The position numbers were made by a program, and so were the translations under genes. Shown here piece after piece: positions 58,423-64,000 of a DNA stretch of 64,000 bases; the stretch's first letter is position 1, and the number at the start of each line of letters is the position of its first letter. Under the pieces are notes generated by a model that saw only the letters and a list, made by a program, of their open reading frames with translations, searched no databases and had not been told where the DNA came from. The stretch is taken from positions 1 to 64,000 of the forward strand of contig JBJEPS010000069.1 in assembly GCA_051881355.1 (NCBI GenBank), written 5' to 3'. The DNA comes from Fimenecus sp051881355. Lineage in GTDB: Bacteria > Bacillota > Clostridia > Oscillospirales > Acutalibacteraceae.

Positions 58423-59463
58423 TCAATAAAAGTACTTCAAAATTTTTACTTTTTCACTGAGCAAAATGAATACCGTGGAAAAAGCCAAGGTTAAAATCAG
58501 AATAGAGGCAAAGTAGAGCAGAGAGTTCTGCACCAATATCGTATCTGAAAGATGCCGTTCAAATAAGGTCAAAAAGATGCGTTGACTCAAAAACATGAGC
58601 AAGCTCAGTTTTCGAAGAAAAATATACACTTTAGATGGTGGGCATTTCACGGAAAGCACCCATGCAAACAGGCAGATACTTAACGGCACCAGCAACAATT
58701 TAGTATCCACGCCGTTTGTTGACCATTTGAGATAAGACTGCACCAGTGTTTCCCCTGCCATCAATACAAACAGCACCGCAGACAACAGTAAGGCTCGAAT
58801 CGGATGTTCGGTGGTTTTCCGCTCAGCAAAAAGCGCCCCGAGTGCAACATATATAAAACCAAACAACAGACCGTTTTTAATGCTGTCAAAGAAAGAATAA
58901 TAAATCTGAAAAAGTGTGTTCAGAATGGGGATCTTTTCAGTCAATCCATAATAAGAACTGCCCAAACATGCAAAAAGATAAAACGGAATTGCAATCAGCA
59001 CAATGGTTTGCATAGGTAATTTTTTACGCAAAAAATATACAAACGCAGTTGCTGTAATCAGTGCCGGCAAAAACCAAATCGTACTATAACTGCCCTCAAA
59101 GAAAAATCGCTTAACATATTGCAGCACATCTGTAACCGTACAGCCGTTATGCAACCATTCGGTCAATACAAACGGAAAATAAACGGCTGACCATAACAAG
59201 TACATCAAAGCCAAACGTTTAATGTATTTCTTAAAATAAAGACCTTTTTCGCCGGCAGAGAGTGCATTTAATTTACGAAACAGCAAAAAGCCACTGGCCA
59301 TAAAAAAGAACGGCACGGCAACCACTGTAACTATATTGCGCATACCATAGGTTAAAAGTCTGCTGTAAGAAGAAAAGGGTTCAGTATGCAGAATAAGAAT
59401 GAAAACCGCGCAAATAAATTTCGCAAGATCTAAACTGTTATACTGTTTACGAACGGCTGCCAT
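58423..59463 (-). CDS. Acyltransferase-3-family membrane protein
   Basis: Membrane acyltransferase of 346 residues with about ten helices, of the family that O-acetylates exopolysaccharides and other envelope sugars. Conserved N-terminal part: SLDLAKFICAVFILILHTEP (about 10-29, including the catalytic His) and VPFFFMASGFLLFRKL (about 50-65). It overlaps the upstream GT4 gene by 17 bases, so it is in the same operon; it probably decorates the repeat unit. Confidence 0.9.
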   Translation of the reverse strand: MAAVRKQYNSLDLAKFICAVFILILHTEPFSSYSRLLTYGMRNIVTVVAVPFFFMASGFLLFRKLNALSAGEKGLYFKKYIKRLALMYLLWSAVYFPFVLTEWLHNGCTVTDVLQYVKRFFFEGSYSTIWFLPALITATAFVYFLRKKLPMQTIVLIAIPFYLFACLGSSYYGLTEKIPILNTLFQIYYSFFDSIKNGLLFGFIYVALGALFAERKTTEHPIRALLLSAVLFVLMAGETLVQSYLKWSTNGVDTKLLLVPLSICLFAWVLSVKCPPSKVYIFLRKLSLLMFLSQRIFLTLFERHLSDTILVQNSLLYFASILILTLAFSTVFILLSEKVKILKYFY

Positions 59464-60706
59464 TTAATACCTCCTTGTAAACAGCTATCATCTCTCGCGG
59501 ATTACGCGCACGGTCATGACGGACATTTGCCCGTTCGATGCTGCGTGCGGAAAAGTCTGCGGCAAGCGTATCATTTTCGAAAATTTCCATAATACGCAAA
59601 GCAAGTAGAGGATATTCCGGGAAATCATATGTAAAGCCGTTTTCCTTGTCTGTAATCAAATCCGTCATTCCGCCGCGAAATGCGCAAATCGACGGCGTAC
59701 CAATCATCATGGCCTCACAGAGCGTCGCCGAAGCACCCTCCATTGCTGAGGGAACAACACACACATTGGCTGTTCGGAGATATTGCGCGACCTGTTCGGG
59801 GGACAGCGTACCTGTAAATGTCACATTTTCCTCCAAATCCAATTCCTGTATCAATTTTTCAATATAGCGAATATAGCAAGTCGGATGCACAATTCTGCCG
59901 TTTTCAGCGGTGCCGCCCGGCACGAACAAATGCACCTCCGGATATTTTTGACGAACCAGAGACAATGCGCGAAGCAAAATATGCAGCCCTTTTAACGAAT
60001 ATAGCGCAGCCCCCGTCATAATGGTATGTCGGTTCATGGTATCTACGGACCATTTTTCGCTATCATAAAATGCATCCCGCAAGTTATAATTGCACCGAAA
60101 ATAGGTGAGTGACGGATTCACGTCAAGCATCGTTGCTTTATCCCAATCCGTTCGTCCCGTCACATATCGGACATGCCGCAGCACATCTTCTTCACGCTTA
60201 ACATGATACTTATAAAGCTGTTTATAGGTAAACGGCGTTTTCAATTTCAGCCAATCGATCGGCGAAGTCATCGCTAAAATTGTGCGAAAAGGAATCCCGC
60301 CGTAATATTCCTCGGAAATGCGCCGAAGGACGCCCTGAATCGTCAAAAGTGACGGTATTTCAGGGCAAGCTTTCAGCATTGCCAATCCCGGAGCATATTC
60401 CGTACCGTGAATATGAATTAAATCCGGCGCACACAATGCAACTGCCTTTTTGCAATCCGCCTGTGTTTTCGGATTGTCGTACAGAAGCCGTTTGCCGCCG
60501 CCCGGGAACAGCAAATGCCGTATACCATCTATTTCTAAATCGCGAAACGGACCGTCGTAATATGTCATCACCGTAAGCTGTACATTCTCCTGTTCAGAAA
60601 CTCCCTTGGCGAGGTCTAAAAGCCAGCCGCCGCTTGCCGAGGTATGAATTCCCAGTTGTTTTGCTACTGCCGGAAAAACCATATTCACAATCCACAAAAC
60701 ATTCAT
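59447..60706 (-). CDS. GT4-family glycosyltransferase C
   Basis: GT-B enzyme of 419 residues. N-terminal LWIVNMVFPAVAKQLGIHTS with a following GGWLLDLAKG; donor site SAMEGASATLCEAMMIGTPS (about 325-344) and the GGMTDLITDKENGF tail of the motif. It belongs with the GT4 capsular enzymes; sugar specificity is not known. The ATG follows AAGGAGG. Confidence 0.9.
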   Translation of the reverse strand: MNVLWIVNMVFPAVAKQLGIHTSASGGWLLDLAKGVSEQENVQLTVMTYYDGPFRDLEIDGIRHLLFPGGGKRLLYDNPKTQADCKKAVALCAPDLIHIHGTEYAPGLAMLKACPEIPSLLTIQGVLRRISEEYYGGIPFRTILAMTSPIDWLKLKTPFTYKQLYKYHVKREEDVLRHVRYVTGRTDWDKATMLDVNPSLTYFRCNYNLRDAFYDSEKWSVDTMNRHTIMTGAALYSLKGLHILLRALSLVRQKYPEVHLFVPGGTAENGRIVHPTCYIRYIEKLIQELDLEENVTFTGTLSPEQVAQYLRTANVCVVPSAMEGASATLCEAMMIGTPSICAFRGGMTDLITDKENGFTYDFPEYPLLALRIMEIFENDTLAADFSARSIERANVRHDRARNPREMIAVYKEVLNGSRS

Positions 60707-60719
60707 GAAAAATTCCTCC

Positions 60720-61940
60720 TTAGGGTCGAGATTCTAACAGAGATTCCAAAAAGACTAATGTTTTAGCATAATTTATTTCTTTATCGAAATTTTGATGTGC
60801 AAAGGCAACGCAAGTTTGCTCGAAAGACTGCCTGCCGCTTTCTAAAATCTTCTGCACGCAAGCATAATAGGCATCTACGCTGTTTTCTCTGCAAACCGCA
60901 CCGCAACCGTCACCGACAAGTTCCGGATTGGCTGTTGTATCAAAGCACACAACGGGTGCACCGCAGGAAAGCGCTTCTGCCGAAACCTTCCCGAAAGTTT
61001 CCTCTTTGGATAGATTGAGAAATACATCTGCTGCCGAATACCATGCCGCCAGAGTCTGCACATTGTCGGTTTTCGGAATGTGCAGAACATTTTTCGGCAC
61101 GGTATAGCCGGACGGCATTCTGCCGATACAAACAATTTTTTCCTGTGCAGAGACCATTTTTGCCAATTGCGTTAGCTCCGCAAGCCCCTTTCGCGCTGAC
61201 CAGTCGGAAGAAACGCCGAGCAGAATTTTACAATTCGTCAAGTTATATTTTTCGCGCAAATGTGCAGCAGCCTGCTTGGCAATATGGAATTTTTCGAAAT
61301 CAATACCGTTATATATGCATTCGATTTTCTTGGCATTCTGCAGCAGAGGTGCTTTTTTTGCTTCTTCCGTAATCCAATCGGATACACCGATGACGCCGAG
61401 TGTTTCCAATGCGTCATAACAACGCTTTTTCTCTTTCCAAAGCCATGCGGTACGGTCAAAAAACCAACTGATATTATCAAGATGAATCCGCGGACAATCG
61501 CCGCAGCCATTCTGCCATTTATTACAACCGCTTTGTGAGTAATAACAGCATTTCCCTGTAAAAAACCAACAATCATGCAGACAAAGCACAACGGCAATTT
61601 TCTTTTCGGCAAAGTACTGCATCAGCATGGGAAACTGAATAAAATTCCCATGCAAAACTCTTAAAATGACGATATCGGGCTGGATTTCGTCCATATAAGA
61701 AAGTAAGCCTTCTGTACCTTTTCTTGAAAACCATGCCTGCTTGCCGGTCAGTCTGGACAATAAACCGTGCAGTTTTTTTTCAAAAGGCGTACCGATAGTA
61801 TACCCGCCCGTATCCCCTGCCGTCACCGAACAGGCGATATACGAATCCACATTGTGCGCAGACAAAAATTGGTCGAACTCCGTAACAGTCCGTCCCGTAC
61901 TTAAGATACTCTCAATCCCATTGATTTGTAAAACACGCAT
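60720..61940 (-). CDS. GT4-family glycosyltransferase D
   Basis: GT-B enzyme of 406 residues resembling colanic-acid-type transferases of the WcaC group: MRVLQINGIESILSTGRTVT at the start, CLHDCWFFTGKCCYYSQSGC in the acceptor half with a Cys-rich stretch, and KEETFGKVSAEALSCGAPVV (about 322-341) as the E-x7-E donor motif. The cluster of six Cys between about 125 and 150 is common in this subgroup and may bind metal or form structure. It ends 13 bases before the next gene downstream. Confidence 0.9.
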   Translation of the reverse strand: MRVLQINGIESILSTGRTVTEFDQFLSAHNVDSYIACSVTAGDTGGYTIGTPFEKKLHGLLSRLTGKQAWFSRKGTEGLLSYMDEIQPDIVILRVLHGNFIQFPMLMQYFAEKKIAVVLCLHDCWFFTGKCCYYSQSGCNKWQNGCGDCPRIHLDNISWFFDRTAWLWKEKKRCYDALETLGVIGVSDWITEEAKKAPLLQNAKKIECIYNGIDFEKFHIAKQAAAHLREKYNLTNCKILLGVSSDWSARKGLAELTQLAKMVSAQEKIVCIGRMPSGYTVPKNVLHIPKTDNVQTLAAWYSAADVFLNLSKEETFGKVSAEALSCGAPVVCFDTTANPELVGDGCGAVCRENSVDAYYACVQKILESGRQSFEQTCVAFAHQNFDKEINYAKTLVFLESLLESRP

Positions 61941-61967
61941 TGCGCATTCACCCCATTGCAGGCGACC

Positions 61968-63053
61968 TTATGCCTGCCAAAAAAATTCATAGTGCGGATG
62001 ATTGAGCATGAACAAAACAATCAACACCGCCATACATCCGAATGTAATCGGAATTTTTACTTTCTCTTTAATTAACCCGATCATACTCGGAATGGTCAGC
62101 ATCATAAACAGACTGTAATACTGCTGCACGCGCATCATCGACTGATCAATAAAGGTAAGCATTGTGAGCGCCGTTGCCAAGACCACTGCGGACAATTCAA
62201 TGTTTTTATTCGCATTCACCTTTAACAGCCTCTTGTGCACAAGAAGCGTACCGCAACCGACAAGTAGCATCATCGCGGAGTATGTATAAGTCGGCGCTGA
62301 GTATACCTCATCTCTGTCATACCCAAAGAAATCTGACAGTGCCAAAATGGCATTCGGACCGATGGCAAAGAGAACAAGTACAATTCCACACAGCAGAGCA
62401 GCATACTTCCAAGTCACTTTTTTTCGGGAAATAAAATAAAACGGAATAAAAACCAATGCGGATTTGTGCAGCGTGTAGGCAAGCACGCTGACCAAAACAA
62501 ACGGCCAAAATTTCCGCTCTTTAATAAATTCATAACCGATAAATACAACCAGTGCCGTGGCAAGTGTCTGCCGAATCCCCGTAATGGCGTAAAAGCTGTA
62601 AAACAGCGTCGAAAACAAAATGAAGCTGAAACAGGGGTCTTCCGAATTTTTATACACAAAATAGGCGAGCGATGCAAACAAAATGATCGCTACAAGAAAT
62701 AAATAAACCTGATAATTATCGGTAAAAATATGGATGAACTTTTGAAAAACCAAATATCCGGGGTCCTTATATAACGCATTCTCCGCAGGCGACTGCGGCG
62801 TATAGCCGCGGAGATATACCTGGTAACAAGAATACAGCACCGTTTTCCAAGAAACACTGCCGGCATACTGAAACGATCGGGCATACCCCGGTGTATCCGC
62901 ACCGACAGACAGTCCGCGAAGCCCGGATATCAATATCCAATTCAAAGCAGAAAATCCGCAAAATATTGCTCTTTTTCGTTGGTTGGGCTCAATGTAAATA
63001 CAAAGAAACCCCATAAGCAATATCAAGAAGATATTTATCAAATAAACGGTCAT
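61968..63053 (-). CDS. EpsG-like polysaccharide polymerase 2
   Basis: Membrane protein of 361 residues of the EpsG family, putative repeat-unit polymerases. ISGLRGLSVGADTPGYARSF (about 43-62) is the signature R-G-x-x-V-G-x-D-T-x-x-Y. AITGIRQTLATALVVFIGYE (about 155-174) and TLHKSALVFIPFYFI (about 192-206, with the conserved His) follow. It is a better match to EpsG than polymerase 1 and is the second polymerase of the locus. Confidence 0.88.
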   Translation of the reverse strand: MTVYLINIFLILLMGFLCIYIEPNQRKRAIFCGFSALNWILISGLRGLSVGADTPGYARSFQYAGSVSWKTVLYSCYQVYLRGYTPQSPAENALYKDPGYLVFQKFIHIFTDNYQVYLFLVAIILFASLAYFVYKNSEDPCFSFILFSTLFYSFYAITGIRQTLATALVVFIGYEFIKERKFWPFVLVSVLAYTLHKSALVFIPFYFISRKKVTWKYAALLCGIVLVLFAIGPNAILALSDFFGYDRDEVYSAPTYTYSAMMLLVGCGTLLVHKRLLKVNANKNIELSAVVLATALTMLTFIDQSMMRVQQYYSLFMMLTIPSMIGLIKEKVKIPITFGCMAVLIVLFMLNHPHYEFFWQA

Positions 63054-63147
63054 GGTTTACTCCAAAGCAACTCATCAATTTTTTATAGGGTACGGCAAAC
63101 GATTTTACGGATACCCTACGGCAAGAGGTAACTTGCGTATGCTTCAA

Positions 63148-64000
63148 TTATCCTTTGAAGCGAAGTTTTGTATATATCCGTTTCAGCATTTCTCGCAATT
63201 TCCCGTAAAGCATATATACACGCACAGAAAATCTTTGTGCGCATGATAAAGCATGCTGAATTTTCCCCGCTTCCAAGCACGCATGCACTGCCGCTCGACA
63301 TGCATATTTTGCATTCCGCAAAGCAAAGTAATAAAGCAAATTATCCTCAGGCGTACTGCGTGCAATAAATACGGGAATCATTTCTTTGCTCACGACAAGC
63401 GTATCGTGTTGCAAAAGCTCCCGTTTTGTTTGTGATGTCTGTTTTTTATGAATACGGTACATCACATTTTTTTTGCCGTCCGAGACGATTTGATAGCCGC
63501 TTGTGAAAAATTTATACCACATCAACGCGTCTTGATTATAGCGTAAATCCTCATGAAAGCCGCCGCACGTTTCAAACGCCGATTTCGGAATTAACATACA
63601 GCAGCCGTCCATCGTCCTTTTGGTTAACAAAAATCGTATCACTTCCGTGTCCGTATATACTTTACCGGCATTGAAATACATGGGTACATCCTTAAACACC
63701 TTGGATTGCGCATCAATAAATTGGTGACCGGTATAGGCAATCAGCGTATCTCTGTCGGTAAACTTCTCCAACAAACGGACTTCATCTTCCACTTTTTCCG
63801 GTTCGTATTTATCATCATGCGACAGCCAAGAAAAATATTCTCCGGTCATTTGCGCAATACCTAAATTCAATGCCGTGGATACACCGCCGTTTTCTTTTGA
63901 AAAATACCGAATTTTATCGCCGTAAGAAAGCGCGATTTGCTCCGTTGCGCCGTCATCGCAAGAGCCGTCGTTGATGACCAAAACTTCTATGTTCTCATAG
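63148..64000 (-). CDS. GT2-family glycosyltransferase, 5' end outside window
   Basis: Family 2 GT-A enzyme. The visible part begins within the first beta strand (frame reads YENIEVLVINDGSCDDG near the window edge) and continues with LGIAQMTGEYFSWLSHDDKY, where the DD pair binds the metal-nucleotide. DTLIAYTGHQFID and CGGFHEDLRYNQDALMWYKF follow with the catalytic Asp region. About 284 residues are present; the missing N-terminus is probably 30-40 residues. The C-terminal 80 residues are basic and helical. It is the first visible gene of the locus; the promoter lies further right. The 94 bases between it and the next gene hold nothing recognisable. Confidence 0.9.
   Translation of the reverse strand, partial: YENIEVLVINDGSCDDGATEQIALSYGDKIRYFSKENGGVSTALNLGIAQMTGEYFSWLSHDDKYEPEKVEDEVRLLEKFTDRDTLIAYTGHQFIDAQSKVFKDVPMYFNAGKVYTDTEVIRFLLTKRTMDGCCMLIPKSAFETCGGFHEDLRYNQDALMWYKFFTSGYQIVSDGKKNVMYRIHKKQTSQTKRELLQHDTLVVSKEMIPVFIARSTPEDNLLYYFALRNAKYACRAAVHACLEAGKIQHALSCAQRFSVRVYMLYGKLREMLKRIYTKLRFKG

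Noticed and set aside
1..64000. tRNA, rRNA, riboswitch or phage genes
   Set aside because: No tRNA cloverleaf, rRNA segment, known riboswitch core, integrase or transposase was recognised in the gaps; most are too short to hold one.

Overview
The window looks like chromosome of an anaerobic, endospore-lineage member of the class Clostridia, with the Oscillospirales/Ruminococcaceae type the best guess. Reasons: sporulation genes yqfC, yqfD and ylbJ; an IspH fused to ribosomal-S1-type domains; a division and cell-wall cluster headed by mraZ with a PASTA-bearing penicillin-binding protein; a [FeFe]-hydrogenase-like protein; and many TTG or GTG starts placed behind strong Shine-Dalgarno sequences. 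Base composition is roughly balanced, apart from one clearly AT-rich gene at 33683-34564. Gene identities come from reading motifs and domain patterns; no database search was possible.

Layout. 1-2108: 3' end of an RNase HI gene, a GPH-type sugar symporter, its terminator and a mosaic repeat. 2109-7450 (minus strand): yqfC-yqfD-phoH-ybeY-dgkA-era-(small YqzL-like gene)-recO, a typical Clostridia housekeeping order but without pgpH. 7531-8836: ylbJ and a small four-cysteine protein, transcribed away from yqfC. 8908-10629: a GH27 alpha-galactosidase with an inserted carbohydrate-binding-like module. 10724-17527 (minus): tmcAL, an RpiR regulator, a flavoprotein, cmk, plsC and ispH-S1. 17626-18849: ackA. 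18954-33218 (minus): the dcw cluster mraZ-rsmH-ftsL-pbp-murE-murF-mraY-ftsW-murG-murA-ftsQ-ftsZ, with a clear promoter and likely MraZ operator, a second promoter for ftsZ, and no murD, murB, murC or ftsA. 33683-37451 (minus): an AT-rich EamA transporter and trkA-trkH potassium uptake.

37720-42221 (plus): a compact five-part set (DRTGG protein, RsbW-like ATPase, hydrogenase-like iron-sulfur protein, second DRTGG protein, PHP phosphoesterase) with an amidohydrolase between its parts. The set resembles genes that accompany electron-bifurcating hydrogenases in Clostridia, but no NuoE/NuoF-type subunit is present. It looks like a redox-sensing or signalling cassette of unknown output and is the best candidate for an undescribed system. 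42397-47563 (plus): PadR regulator with a membrane partner, yebC, an endonuclease/exonuclease/phosphatase-fold protein and a nucleotidyltransferase-fold protein.

47624-64000 (minus): a surface polysaccharide locus entering from beyond the right edge. Its last genes encode the three enzymes that make UDP-N-acetyl-L-fucosamine, with a VanZ-family gene set among them. Upstream lie two Wzx flippases, two EpsG-like polymerases, three GT4 and two GT2-type glycosyltransferases, an acyltransferase and a truncated pyruvyltransferase. The doubled flippase and polymerase and the gene remnant suggest a locus built by recombination. The initiating sugar-phosphate transferase and the locus promoter are not in the window.
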